Assembly (NCBI RefSeq): GCF_015207825.1
Contig: NZ_JADEWC010000028.1
Span: 1 to 47,537 of the forward strand
Length of the DNA: 47,537 nt
Direction: 5' to 3'
DNA from: Cyanobacterium stanieri LEGE 03274
GTDB taxonomy: Bacteria; Cyanobacteriota; Cyanobacteriia; Cyanobacteriales; Cyanobacteriaceae
Shown here: piece after piece, positions 27,897 through 36,635 of the stretch
Position numbering within the stretch: position 1 is the stretch's first letter
How the letters are laid out: each line of letters opens with the position of its first letter
Position numbers and translations under genes: made by a program
The notes under the pieces: generated by a model
What the model was told of the DNA's origin: nothing
The model's database searches: none
Seen by the model: only the letters and a program-made list of their open reading frames with translations

Positions 27897-28619
27897 TTAA
27901 AGTTCTCCCCTCATAGCTAACTTCATTTCCCTAACCGCCCTTTCGAGGCCCACCAAGACGGCACGGCTAATGATGCTATGACCAATATTTAATTCCTCCA
28001 TGCCCTCAATACAAGCCACAGGAAAAACATTCCAATAGGTTAAACCATGACCTGCGTTAACCCTTAAACCTAAATCTAACGCTTGTTTCGTGCCTACTTT
28101 GAGAGCTTCCAACTCTTGGGCTTCAACGTGCTTATTTTCCGCATCAGCATATTTACCCGTGTGTAATTCGATAAATAAAGCCTTTGTTTTTGCTGCCGCC
28201 TCAATTTGAGCTTCATCAGCATCAATAAACCAACTCACAGGAATACCAGCGCCCTGTAGCTTCCCCACTACCTCAGTAAAACGATTTAAATTATTAACAA
28301 TATCGATTCCCCCCTCCGTGGTGACTTCTTCCCTTTTTTCGGGTACAAGGGTAACATAATCAGGTTTTACACTCAGGGCAATATTAATCATTTCCTCCGT
28401 GGGAGCCATTTCCAGATTTAAATGGGTGCGCACTGTTTGCCTTAGTAGTTTAATATCTCTATCTTGAATGTGTCGTCTATCTTCTCTAAGGTGCGCTGTG
28501 ATGCCATCAGCCCCTGCCAACTCGGCTAATACTGCGGCGCCGATGGGATCTGGTTCTACGGTACGTCTGGCTTGGCGAATGGTCGCCACATGATCAATAT
28601 TTACACCAAGGGTTAACAA
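27897..28619 (-). CDS. pdxJ: Pyridoxine 5'-phosphate synthase
   Basis: PdxJ condenses 3-amino-2-oxopropyl phosphate with deoxyxylulose 5-phosphate to form pyridoxine 5'-phosphate. The 240-residue TIM barrel shows [17 protein letters not shown] at the N-terminus, the [15 protein letters not shown] loop, [16 protein letters not shown], and the C-terminal [13 protein letters not shown] and [10 protein letters not shown] phosphate-binding segments. The start is ATG at 28619. A 49-residue gene lies upstream on the same strand, separated by a hairpin. Confidence 0.96.
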   Translation of the reverse strand: MLTLGVNIDHVATIRQARRTVEPDPIGAAVLAELAGADGITAHLREDRRHIQDRDIKLLRQTVRTHLNLEMAPTEEMINIALSVKPDYVTLVPEKREEVTTEGGIDIVNNLNRFTEVVGKLQGAGIPVSWFIDADEAQIEAAAKTKALFIELHTGKYADAENKHVEAQELEALKVGTKQALDLGLRVNAGHGLTYWNVFPVACIEGMEELNIGHSIISRAVLVGLERAVREMKLAMRGEL

Positions 28620-28675
28620 TTTAACTTACTACTCCTGTTATAGAATTCAAACAAAAATTTTATGGCTAAGAAAAA

Positions 28676-28720
28676 TTGGGAAATTTAACATTGACTCTTT
28701 TAGCGTCAAATCTCCCAATG
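28676..28720 (-). terminator. Hairpin between the 49-aa gene and pdxJ
   Basis: Read on the minus strand, TTGGGA pairs with TCCCAA and TTGAC with GTCAA in one long interrupted stem, followed by TTTTTC. It fits a terminator for the small gene upstream. Confidence 0.55.
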
Positions 28721-28744
28721 ATCATAGACTTTTGGGTTATGAAA

Positions 28745-28894
28745 CTATTTTACTTTATTTTGTTGAGCTTGAATTTGATGTAACAATAAATCTATTTCAG
28801 CCTCTAAATGAATATATTTTACCTGCTGATCCGCATTGTAAGCTCTTTGTAATAATTCGATGTTTGAGTTTTTAGATTTTGATTGAGTCGTCAT
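28745..28894 (-). CDS. Small conserved-looking protein, 49 aa
   Basis: Begins MTTQSKSKNSNIELLQRAYN and continues as one amphipathic helix, AEIDLLLHQIQAQQ, ending NKVK. It is soluble, polar and helical, with codon use like its neighbours, and it has its own terminator-like hairpin. I have a weak memory of similar short cyanobacterial proteins but cannot name a family. Too short for many gene callers. The region between its start and ndhH (28895-29144) shows nothing further. Confidence 0.5.
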   Translation of the reverse strand: MTTQSKSKNSNIELLQRAYNADQQVKYIHLEAEIDLLLHQIQAQQNKVK

Positions 28895-29144
28895 AGTTAT
28901 AAAAGGTTTATTATTATGGATTTTATTAAAGTTAAGTAACTGATTGTAACTTAGATTTACATGGTATGTTATTTATTAAGAAAAGTAAAGATGTATTTAC
29001 CTATTCCCACGGGGAACAAAAGGCGAATAACCTATAAAATATAAAAACAGTCAATAGTAACGGAGATACAGACCAAATCATTGTCGAATTTCCAAACAAA
29101 ATTGTTTCACAGGTTGAAATATTATCCAAATATAAATTTGCTAT

Positions 29145-30329
29145 ATGCCTAAAATTGAAACTAGAACAGAACCCATGGTATTAAACATGGGACCTCACCA
29201 CCCCTCCATGCACGGGGTTTTGAGGTTAATTCTTACCCTAGACGGTGAAGATGTGGTCGATTGTGAACCTGTCATTGGTTATTTACACCGAGGCATGGAA
29301 AAGATTGCGGAAAACCGTACTAATGTGATGTATGTTCCTTACGTTAGCCGTTGGGATTATGCTGCGGGGATGTTTAATGAGGCGATTACAGTTAATGCTC
29401 CCGAAAAATTAGCGGATATTGAAGTTCCCAAAAGAGCTCAATATATTCGAGTAATTATGCTTGAGCTTAATCGTATTGCCAACCACCTCCTTTGGCTTGG
29501 CCCATTTTTGGCTGATGTGGGAGCTCAGACTCCATTTTTCTATATTTTCCGTGAGCGGGAAATGATCTATGATTTATGGGAAGCTGCTTCAGGAATGCGT
29601 CTGATTAATAACAACTATTTCCGTATCGGTGGGGTAGCTGTTGATTTACCTTATGGTTGGGTGGATAAGTGTGAAGATTTCTGCGATTATTTCTTACCTA
29701 AGGTGGATGAGTATGAAAAGCTAATTACTAATAACCCTATCTTCCGCAGAAGGGTTGAGGGTATCGGTACTATTACCCGTGAACAAGCTATTAACTGGGG
29801 TTTATCTGGCCCTATGTTACGGGGTTCGGGGGTAAAATGGGATCTGAGAAAGGTTGATCATTATGAATGTTATGATGATTTTGATTGGGATGTGCAGTGG
29901 GAAACTGCTGGGGATTGTTTTGCTCGATATTTGATCCGAATTCGGGAAATGCGTGAATCTGTGAAAATTATTCGTCAAGCCCTCAAAAATTTACCTGGTG
30001 GCCCTTATGAAAATTTGGAAGCTAAAAGGATGGCTGAGGGTAAAAAGTCGGAGTGGAATGATTTTCAATATCAATATATTGCCAAGAAGGTAGCCCCTAC
30101 TTTTAAAATTCCTGAGGGTGAGCATTATGTTCGCTTAGAAAGTGGTAAGGGTGAGTTGGGTATCTTTATTGTGGGAAATAATGATGTATTCCCCTGGCGT
30201 TGGAAGATTAGAGCGCCTGATTTTAATAATTTACAGATTCTTCCCCATCTACTTAAAGGGGTTAAGGTTGCTGATGTGATGGCAATCCTCGGTAGTATTG
30301 ATGTAATTATGGGATCTGTGGATCGTTAG
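29145..30329 (+). CDS. ndhH: NAD(P)H-quinone oxidoreductase subunit H
   Basis: This is the 49-kDa-type subunit of the cyanobacterial NDH-1 complex, which takes electrons from ferredoxin into plastoquinone for respiration and cyclic electron flow. The 394 residues contain [18 protein letters not shown] near the start, the quinone-site region [14 protein letters not shown], and the C-terminal [20 protein letters not shown] and [12 protein letters not shown]. Single gene, as is usual for ndhH in cyanobacteria, with its own terminator. Confidence 0.97.
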   Translation: MPKIETRTEPMVLNMGPHHPSMHGVLRLILTLDGEDVVDCEPVIGYLHRGMEKIAENRTNVMYVPYVSRWDYAAGMFNEAITVNAPEKLADIEVPKRAQYIRVIMLELNRIANHLLWLGPFLADVGAQTPFFYIFREREMIYDLWEAASGMRLINNNYFRIGGVAVDLPYGWVDKCEDFCDYFLPKVDEYEKLITNNPIFRRRVEGIGTITREQAINWGLSGPMLRGSGVKWDLRKVDHYECYDDFDWDVQWETAGDCFARYLIRIREMRESVKIIRQALKNLPGGPYENLEAKRMAEGKKSEWNDFQYQYIAKKVAPTFKIPEGEHYVRLESGKGELGIFIVGNNDVFPWRWKIRAPDFNNLQILPHLLKGVKVADVMAILGSIDVIMGSVDR

Positions 30330-30360
30330 TTGATCAGGTTTAAGATCTCTGATATTTTTT

Positions 30361-30388
30361 TAGGGTGCTTTTCTAGGCATCCTTTTTT
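30361..30388 (+). terminator. Terminator of ndhH
   Basis: AGGGTGC pairs with GCATCCT (one G-T pair) around an eight-base loop and is followed by a T run. The remaining 260 bp to the methyltransferase gene show nothing I can support. Confidence 0.8.
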
Positions 30389-30647
30389 ATCAAAATTTTT
30401 GGGTCTAAAAATCCCTCATTCATGACGGCTTTATCTAGGCAATTACCCCCGACAAAAAGCCATTACACTGGATATTTAATCACGATAGTTCCTACCGTAG
30501 TATTTTCCAAACTTTTATTTATAAAGTTTAATGAATTGGATTGATAAAGGGCATAATCATCCCGTTGAGATGATTTAATGTGGTGATTGAAGTGTGGTTT
30601 GCAGATTAAGATAGTTAGCAAACAGAGTAAACAATAATTGATTATTA

Positions 30648-31772
30648 ATGACCTATCAATATTTTGCCACTGTGGGCAGAGGTTTAGAAGATATTGCTTC
30701 CCAAGAGATTATCAGTTTGGGAGGAGATAATGTTAAAGCAGATTTTACGGGGGTACATTTTCAGGGAGATTTAGAATTATTATATCGAGTAAATTTATGG
30801 TGTAGAACGATATTTCGGGTTTTGTGGACTTTAAAGGTTGTTCCTAGTTATGATTCTGAGCAGTTATATCAAAGTGTAAAAAAATTTGATTGGTCTGATT
30901 TTCTTAGTCCTTCTCAAACTTTTGTGGTTCACTGTACAGGGAAAAGTCCTCGTCTTAATCATAGTCATTTTACAGCTTTACAGGTGAAAAGGGCGATCGT
31001 TGACCAACAACAGGAGAAATATGGGGTTAGGTCTGATATTGATACAGAAAACCCTGATGTAATTATTAATGCCCATATTCGGGAAAATAAATGTACTTTA
31101 AGTTTAGATAGTTCGGGGGAAAGTCTTCATCGTCGAGGTTATCGCCCTGCCATGGGTAGAGCGCCCTTAAAAGAAACCTTAGCAGCTGCTTTGTTATACA
31201 TGACTGATTGGACACCTGATTTGCCTTTGGTTGATCCTCTCTGTGGTTCAGGTACTTTTGCCATTGAAGCAACTTTAATGGCTTTAAATATCGCTCCGGG
31301 GTTGTATCGTAGAGAGTTTGCTTTTCAACGTTGGAATAATTATGATTCCGATTTATGGGATGACGTTTTTAGGAAAGCAGAAGAAGCAGAAAAAGATACC
31401 ATGCCTATCATTGTCGGTAGTGATGCGGATGAAGATGTCGTTTTACAAGCTCAAAGTAATGCTCGTGCTTGTGGGTTTGCGGATAAGGTAAAGTTTTATC
31501 ATCAAAAGTTGATTGATGTGGAAGCACCTGCGGATCATGGTATTTTGATTTGTAACCCTCCTTATGGTAAAAGGTTATCGGAAACAGAACAATTATTTCC
31601 TTTTTATAAGTTGTTGGGAGATGTTCTGAAGCAAAGATTTAAGGGGTGGACTGCTTATATTCTTTGTGGTAATAAGGAATTGAGTAAAAAGGTTGGTTTG
31701 AGAACTTCTCGGCGTATTCCTGTGGATAATGGCGGGATTCCTTGTACTTTACTCAAGTATGATTTGTACTAA
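30648..31772 (+). CDS. THUMP-domain class I SAM methyltransferase, RlmL-like
   Basis: 374 residues. The N-terminal THUMP/ferredoxin-like part (YFATVGRGLEDIASQEI...) is followed by a Rossmann methyltransferase domain with LVDPLCGSGTFAIEA (SAM loop, about 183) and ILICNPPYGKRL, the NPPY motif of base N-methyltransferases. It resembles the N-terminal half of E. coli RlmL, which makes m2G2445 in 23S rRNA; tRNA guanine methyltransferases of the Trm14 type are the main alternative. Monocistronic, converging on cpcG. Confidence 0.88.
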   Translation: MTYQYFATVGRGLEDIASQEIISLGGDNVKADFTGVHFQGDLELLYRVNLWCRTIFRVLWTLKVVPSYDSEQLYQSVKKFDWSDFLSPSQTFVVHCTGKSPRLNHSHFTALQVKRAIVDQQQEKYGVRSDIDTENPDVIINAHIRENKCTLSLDSSGESLHRRGYRPAMGRAPLKETLAAALLYMTDWTPDLPLVDPLCGSGTFAIEATLMALNIAPGLYRREFAFQRWNNYDSDLWDDVFRKAEEAEKDTMPIIVGSDADEDVVLQAQSNARACGFADKVKFYHQKLIDVEAPADHGILICNPPYGKRLSETEQLFPFYKLLGDVLKQRFKGWTAYILCGNKELSKKVGLRTSRRIPVDNGGIPCTLLKYDLY

Positions 31773-31810
31773 AAAAGCAACGGGGCAAAAACCCCATTGC
31801 TAATTATTTT
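31771..31810. terminator. Bidirectional terminator between the methyltransferase gene and cpcG
   Basis: GCAACGGGG (31777-31785) pairs with CCCCATTGC (31792-31800). Six A residues precede it, giving a T run for the minus-strand cpcG transcript; on the plus strand the T tract is weaker. Confidence 0.75.
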
Positions 31811-31838
31811 ATAGAGAGTTAATTTATGACTGATTACC

Positions 31839-32591
31839 CTACGATTTACGGTAGGGAACTCTGTCTAAACTAATATTCATAGCAGACACACGGGGTGCGG
31901 GGGTGGCTTTAGAGCCGATGCTACGAGCTAAGTTTAGATAGCCAGAAGGATCTCCTGCTTTGACTTGTTTTTCTTGGGGAGTAAAACGACGTACTTGATT
32001 TTGCCAAATAATTTGGGGGAAACCAAGTTGGTTACGGTGATACTCGTTGTAACGAGGAGATTTGATATTGAAAGGTCTTTCACCGAGTTCGCGGGAGGGT
32101 AAGTTACGACGACGTTGATAGGGTACTATGTCATAACCAAAGTTTTCGAGGTATTCATCGGAGTTTAATAGTTCATCGATGAAGCCTTTATAACCTTTGG
32201 TGGCGATAACGATAGACCAAGCAATTTTTTCTTTTTCGTTGTAAACATCACGACCTAAAACTTTTTGTACGCAATGTTCTACAAAACGATAGTTACTATT
32301 TTTTTCGTAAAAACTATTTCTGAAAGTTTCGGATAATAATAAACCACGAATGAAATCACGGACGGTGATTTGACGATTGCGTAGTTGGGATTCTAGGGCG
32401 ATTTCACGATCGGATTTGAAAGCATGGAAGAAAATTTGACGATAGGCCGTCTCAATTAAGTTGTCCATGTCTGATGCGAAAAGTAAGTTTTCCGCATTAT
32501 AGATTTTAGGTTGTTCGTCTCCACCTACCTCGAATCCTTCTACACGAGAATTCTGAGAGCTGGGAGTGTAATTAAGAAGAGGAAGAGTCAA
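31839..32591 (-). CDS. cpcG: Phycobilisome rod-core linker
   Basis: CpcG attaches phycocyanin rods to the allophycocyanin core. The 250-residue protein starts [20 protein letters not shown], has the Pfam phycobilisome-linker domain (about 25-150: [57 protein letters not shown]) and a basic C-terminal tail without a membrane helix. Lack of a C-terminal hydrophobic segment favours the core-linking CpcG1 type over the membrane-linked CpcG2/CpcL type. Single gene with a repeat-rich upstream region. Confidence 0.95.
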   Translation of the reverse strand: MTLPLLNYTPSSQNSRVEGFEVGGDEQPKIYNAENLLFASDMDNLIETAYRQIFFHAFKSDREIALESQLRNRQITVRDFIRGLLLSETFRNSFYEKNSNYRFVEHCVQKVLGRDVYNEKEKIAWSIVIATKGYKGFIDELLNSDEYLENFGYDIVPYQRRRNLPSRELGERPFNIKSPRYNEYHRNQLGFPQIIWQNQVRRFTPQEKQVKAGDPSGYLNLARSIGSKATPAPRVSAMNISLDRVPYRKS

Positions 32592-32762
32592 GGATTTTAC
32601 CTCCGTATTTTGTTTATCTTAAAATATTTTTTCTTCAATCAATAGCATAATCGACAAGGGCTACGTAACTGAATAAACGTAAAGAATTGTTACACTCAAT
32701 CCTAAGAAAACTTGAGTTGGGGATTACGTTTTTAGCGTTTTAAAGGTGTTATGTCACGTTCG

Positions 32763-32870
32763 GATAATTTGTTATAAATAGATTGTACCCCAGTTGCCCC
32801 AGTGTGTAATGAATTACAGGGCTAAGGGTAGTTGGTTCAATAAATTGAACTAAGATAACCTGAATTCGGG
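32763..32870 (-). repeat. Two-hairpin repeat, copy E
   Basis: In reverse orientation it contains GTTCAATTTATTGAAC and CCTGTAATTCATTACA with the TTAGCC linker, followed by GGGGCAACTGG and ATCTATTTATAA shared with copy D. It lies about 170 bp upstream of cpcG, so part of it may be in the promoter zone. Copy F is 115 bp further on in the same orientation. A heptamer tract (32901-32922) separates them. Confidence 0.65.
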
Positions 32871-32984
32871 ATAAAATTTACAGTCTTGTAAAGGTGTAAA
32901 CAATGGACAATTAACAATTGATAGTTAATAAATTACGATCTAGCACCTAATACCAAATTCGATTTAGAAAATATATCATCTCTC

Positions 32985-33073
32985 GCCTTGCAATGAATTA
33001 CAAGGCTAACAGTAGTTTATCGTTCAATAAATTGAACTAAGGTATATTTTGATTTACGGGTTTAGTATAAGCT
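32985..33073 (-). repeat. Two-hairpin repeat, copy F (uninterrupted)
   Basis: Its reverse complement reads GATAGCTTATAC...CCCGTAAATCAAAATATACC, then GTTCAATTTATTGAAC, a TACTGTTAGCC linker and CCTTGTAATTCATTGCAAGG. This matches copy A on both sides of the MITE-like element, so F is the empty-site counterpart. Confidence 0.75.
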
Positions 33074-33152
33074 ATTATCCTCTTATGTCCCTATATGTCC
33101 TTAATACCTTTAACTTGAAACCTAACCCTACTGACAGTTATTATCCTCTTAA

Positions 33153-33638
33153 CTAGGACATCTTAATTAAGGCTTCTTGTAAAATCGGTGGCAGTTGCCT
33201 TAGAATTTTTCCTTTTTGGGTATCTATTCCCACGAGGGTAACTCTACCGCTGAGGTAAAGTTGTTGGGAGGTAAAGGAGACGATTTCGTAATCCCAGTGC
33301 ATTCTTACTTTTTGGATTTGGTTGAGACGGGTTTTTACGATCGCACTTTGTCCCATTTTGAGGGGTTGATGATAACGAAGATTAATTTCCACTACAGGTA
33401 ATTCACAACCTGCATTAACTAAATCGACATAGTCAATGCCTATTTGACGTAAATATTCTATCCTCGCTTCTTCTAACCAGGGGATATAGTTACCGTGCCA
33501 TACTACCCCGGCATAGTCGGTGTGATGGGGATGCACTGTTATGGGATATTCAAACCATTCTTCGGTGGTTGCTCTCAAACTGTGATCAACTTCTATGTCT
33601 GTGATAGGTGGTAATTGAGGATTATTTTTTGGTGTCAT
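33153..33638 (-). CDS. YbgC-like acyl-CoA thioesterase (4HBT fold)
   Basis: 161 residues with a hot-dog fold. The YbgC-type active site is visible as HHTDYAGVVWHGNYIPWLEEAR, where the aspartate is catalytic, followed by the EARIEYLRQIG helix and the later RYHQPLKMGQS strand. Members cleave short acyl- or aromatic acyl-CoA; in cyanobacteria related proteins act in phylloquinone synthesis, but the match is to the general family only. A single gene, flanked by repeat DNA upstream and downstream. Confidence 0.82.
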   Translation of the reverse strand: MTPKNNPQLPPITDIEVDHSLRATTEEWFEYPITVHPHHTDYAGVVWHGNYIPWLEEARIEYLRQIGIDYVDLVNAGCELPVVEINLRYHQPLKMGQSAIVKTRLNQIQKVRMHWDYEIVSFTSQQLYLSGRVTLVGIDTQKGKILRQLPPILQEALIKMS

Positions 33639-33711
33639 AAAATCGGTTTCGTGAAAAATAGAGTTGTGAGACTGGGAAGGTATCAGGTGTTAGGTTAAAG
33701 AATTGATAAAA

Positions 33712-33729
33712 AATCTATTTAAATAGATT
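33712..33729. repeat. Perfect 18-bp palindrome
   Basis: AATCTATTTAAATAGATT reads the same on both strands. It sits between the thioesterase start and the thrB end, 74-91 bp upstream of the thioesterase ATG, so it could be an operator. A looser inverted repeat of a GTTAGGTT motif brackets it (33690-33778). Confidence 0.45.
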
Positions 33730-33836
33730 GACAAAGGCTGGTCGTATTTTAAACCTACAACCAGTCACCTAAAACCTAACTATATTGACGACTATTATTC
33801 CGAATTGAGGTTCACTTTATAGGATTCCAACCATCT

Positions 33837-34775
33837 CTAATTGTTAACTGTCCATTGTTCATTGTCAATTATCCCTGCTCCCTTGGTATCAATTAAGAGC
33901 GATCGCACTTTAGCTTTTACCCCCATTCCCTGCCATGTTTTTTCCATGGCCTGAGCCACATTGTCAGCCTCATTCTGAGGGCATAAAGCCAAGAGGGTAG
34001 GTCCTGCCCCACTAATTACCATACCATAGCCTTTATGGCTCAATACTGCCTGTTCTAGTTCATCGTAACCCTTGATTAAAGCACGGCGGTAGGGTTGATG
34101 TAATTTATCTTTGAGGGCTTCGGCTAACCATTGTGCTTTACCTGTTTGTAATGCCCTTAAAAGTAAACCGAGATGGGCGATATTAAATACCGAATCACTG
34201 TAAGTTAAATTTTTCGGTAATACTCCCCTTGCTTCCTCGGTGGATAGTTCAAAATCGGGGATAGCCAAAACAAAGGCAATATCTGGATTAACGGGAATTG
34301 GTACAAAATGCCAATTATCACCGCTGCCCACCGAAAGGATACAGTTACCCATAAAAGCAGGAATTACGTTATCAGGATGTCCTTCAAGGGCGATCGCCAA
34401 GTTCGTCAACTCTTGGGAGGATAAGGGATTTTTAGCGAAATAATTAGCCCCCAATAAACCACCCACAATGGCAGTGGCTGAACTTCCCAAACCTCTAGCC
34501 ATAGGTACACCCACCTTTACAGTGATCTGGACTTGGGGAATTTCCTCGCCGATATGTTCGTAAACCTTGACAAAAGATTGATATAACAAATTATCTTTAG
34601 GAAGGTTTATTATTTTGCCATCTACGCCAAAAGCCTTGAAAGTAGTAGCTTCTGAACTAAGTTTAAATTCAAATTCATTGTAAAGACTCAGTGCCATACC
34701 CAAACAATCAAACCCAGGCCCCATGTTTGCGGTGGTTGCAGGGACTCTAATTACCATAGAATTGTGTTTAGTCAT
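33837..34775 (-). CDS. thrB: Homoserine kinase
   Basis: ThrB phosphorylates homoserine in threonine biosynthesis. GHMP-kinase motifs are clear: VPATTANMGPGFDCLG near the N-terminus, the ATP loop PMARGLGSSATAIVGG at about 91, and GMVISGAGPTLLAL near the C-terminus. 312 residues. The last nine residues, NEQWTVNN preceded by D, are encoded by DNA of the heptamer-repeat type (33841-33871), so the natural end may have been replaced. It is divergent from nrtS with 37 bp between the starts. Confidence 0.95.
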   Translation of the reverse strand: MTKHNSMVIRVPATTANMGPGFDCLGMALSLYNEFEFKLSSEATTFKAFGVDGKIINLPKDNLLYQSFVKVYEHIGEEIPQVQITVKVGVPMARGLGSSATAIVGGLLGANYFAKNPLSSQELTNLAIALEGHPDNVIPAFMGNCILSVGSGDNWHFVPIPVNPDIAFVLAIPDFELSTEEARGVLPKNLTYSDSVFNIAHLGLLLRALQTGKAQWLAEALKDKLHQPYRRALIKGYDELEQAVLSHKGYGMVISGAGPTLLALCPQNEADNVAQAMEKTWQGMGVKAKVRSLLIDTKGAGIIDNEQWTVNN

Positions 34776-34812
34776 TATATGTTCAACTATAAAAATATAA
34801 TCTTGTTCTCCA

Positions 34813-35055
34813 GTGATGAATAATAGTTTAACCAGTTATGGACAATATTTAGTCACTCCCAAATATGCTAAAAAGGGTGTCAAGGTAGCTTTATTCGTTG
34901 GTACTGTTATATTCATGATTAATCACGGTACGGCTTTAACCCAAGGAAAAATGACCCCCCAACGTTGGTTGAGTGGTATTTTAAGTTATTCTGTCCCCTA
35001 CTTTGTTAGCATTCACGGACAATGGGCTAATAGTAAATCAAAGGAAATGGGGTGA
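34813..35055 (+). CDS. nrtS: Small membrane protein, NrtS-type nitrate/nitrite transporter
   Basis: 80 residues with two hydrophobic helices (about 23-40 and 53-70). The core KVALFVGTVIFMINHGTAL, then GKMTPQRWLSGILSY and PYFVSIHGQW, match the NrtS family, first described in marine Synechococcus as a bispecific nitrate/nitrite transporter that works as a small-subunit assembly. A MITSASE of paired genes (nrtS1/nrtS2) is common; only one is present here. No nitrate-assimilation gene is adjacent. The family call rests on memory of the motif. Confidence 0.7.
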   Translation: MMNNSLTSYGQYLVTPKYAKKGVKVALFVGTVIFMINHGTALTQGKMTPQRWLSGILSYSVPYFVSIHGQWANSKSKEMG

Positions 35056-35083
35056 TCAAAAAATACTATTAATTAACCTCAAC

Positions 35084-36007
35084 TTATTGATCTTCTAAGG
35101 GTATTAAATTATCTTCTAAAACTCTTTTCATGGTGGGATTGGCAAAGAATACTTCTGTATCTGCCATTAGATTTTCCCCCCACAGATTGAGGATTAAAAA
35201 TTCTGGATTACCGTATTTACCGTCTAATTGTAAGGCTTGAGTACCTAGACGGATAGCCTCAGTTTGTCTTCCTTGATGATATAGTCCCACTGCGATCGCC
35301 AGTAACGGTTCTGCTTGAGATTGATCTATATTCACTGTATCACGCCAAAGGGCGATCGCCCTTTCCTTATTGCCCTGCTCATATTCAGCTAAACCAATAT
35401 TATTAATAGCCGGCCAAAATTCCTCATCTAAATCATATGATTGTTGATAAGAGGCGATCGCATCGGTAAACTGTCCTAACTGTAAATAAGAATTACCCAA
35501 ATCAAAAAAAGCCTGAGGACTCTCACTATTAAAAGCTAAACCAGCCCGAATCTCACGAATAGCCGACTCATAATCCTCCACCTGAAAATAAGCATTACCC
35601 AAAGCAAACAACACCTCAGGCTCATCAGGCGCTAAATCCTTCGCCCTCACAAAAGCATCAACCCCCGCCTGATTATCCCCTTCTTGAATATGTAAAGTTC
35701 CTAAAATAAACCAAGTCTCATACTGATTCGGCAACAAACGAGCCGCTAACCTTGCCCTCGATAAAGCCAACCCATACTCCTGAAAACGAATCAACTGCAC
35801 CGCATCCTGTAACAATTGAGAGCCATAGGGTGCTAAAGTTTCCGAACTTATCTCTGGAGTATAAGGAACTACAGCTTGAGCTTTTACCCTAGGGGGATTT
35901 AACGTCACCCCTAACATGACTAAAACAGATAATAACCAATGACGATATACCACTTTTGTTAAATTTCGCAAACTAAAATTACAAATCGCCTTAATTCTAA
36001 CAATCAA
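35084..36007 (-). CDS. TPR-repeat protein, probably exported
   Basis: 307 residues. An N-terminal hydrophobic stretch (WLLSVLVMLGVTL) followed by PPRVKAQA looks like a signal peptide cut after KAQA. Six or so tetratricopeptide repeats follow (about 85-290), e.g. YETWFILGTLHIQEGDNQAG, EVLFALGNAYFQVEDYESAI and AINNIGLAEYEQGNKERAI, suggesting a protein-protein scaffold in the periplasm or lumen. It converges on nrtS with 28 bp between. I cannot name a partner complex. Confidence 0.8.
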   Translation of the reverse strand: MIVRIKAICNFSLRNLTKVVYRHWLLSVLVMLGVTLNPPRVKAQAVVPYTPEISSETLAPYGSQLLQDAVQLIRFQEYGLALSRARLAARLLPNQYETWFILGTLHIQEGDNQAGVDAFVRAKDLAPDEPEVLFALGNAYFQVEDYESAIREIRAGLAFNSESPQAFFDLGNSYLQLGQFTDAIASYQQSYDLDEEFWPAINNIGLAEYEQGNKERAIALWRDTVNIDQSQAEPLLAIAVGLYHQGRQTEAIRLGTQALQLDGKYGNPEFLILNLWGENLMADTEVFFANPTMKRVLEDNLIPLEDQ

Positions 36008-36046
36008 ATTACCATAATAGATATATCAGTCACAAAAAGTAAAACC

Positions 36047-36160
36047 ATGAATAAACCCATCGGCTTTGTCTCCTTCCTCACCCTAATAAGCCTTATTTCC
36101 CCATTACTTTCAGACAGTAATACTATCTATTTATCCTCCACAACCCCCCAAATAATTTAA
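36047..36160 (+). CDS. Possible 37-aa signal-like peptide
   Basis: The frame MNKPIGFVSFLTLISLISPL continues with LSDSNTIYLSS and stops at 36160. Its hydrophobic core and C-rich codon choice (ACC, CTC, CCC) resemble local coding DNA and a short exported peptide. It diverges from the TPR gene. No homologue is recognised; it could be chance. Confidence 0.25.
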   Translation: MNKPIGFVSFLTLISLISPLLSDSNTIYLSSTTPQII

Positions 36161-36194
36161 CTAATCATCCCAATTTCTCATCCCTTAGAAAATA

Positions 36195-36317
36195 TAGCTT
36201 TGTGAATTAAGGTCTGATTTTTACTTTTGTTCGGCAATAGGCAATCCTCATAATGGTTATAGCATTATATACCTGCTGTAGTTTGATGATGTTTCAGAAA
36301 CAAAATAAGCAACCCTA
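36195..36317 (+). mobile_element. MITE-like element, diverged copy C, with a hairpin remnant
   Basis: About 123 bp aligning to copies A and B through GTGAATTAAGGTCTGATTTT, CGGCAATAGGCAAT and a right end that reverses to TAGGGTTGCTTATTTTG. End repeats are decayed and no target duplication is clear. A degraded hairpin unit follows (ATTCAACGAAAT, TAGCCTTGTAATTCAT, to 36364), the same order as in copy A. The next 270 bp to 36635 hold no supported feature. Confidence 0.55.
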
Positions 36318-36635
36318 ATTCAACGAAATACCCCTAGCCTTGTAATTCATGATACGACGGGTTAACAGCAAAGATACAATCTCTTGAAACAGACAATTCA
36401 AGTAGTGTCACATGATTTCCATCATTGTCATTAACCTTGCATAAGATAAATATATTCTTTTCATATTCAGCATTAAAAATTCAAGAAAAAATAACTCAAA
36501 ATCATAGCCGTGCTTGGGAAATTCAAACATGGTTATCGCTTATCATTTCCGTAATAAAAATAACTACTAAAACAGATTTTACAATCCTTTATTAACTCTA
36601 AAATACAATAATCAAATTAATCAAAATTTAAATAT

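Noticed and set aside
36425-36600. Open frame reading SALKIQEKITQNHSRAWEIQ
   Set aside because: No start codon in a good context and no recognised similarity; could be gene debris but cannot be supported.
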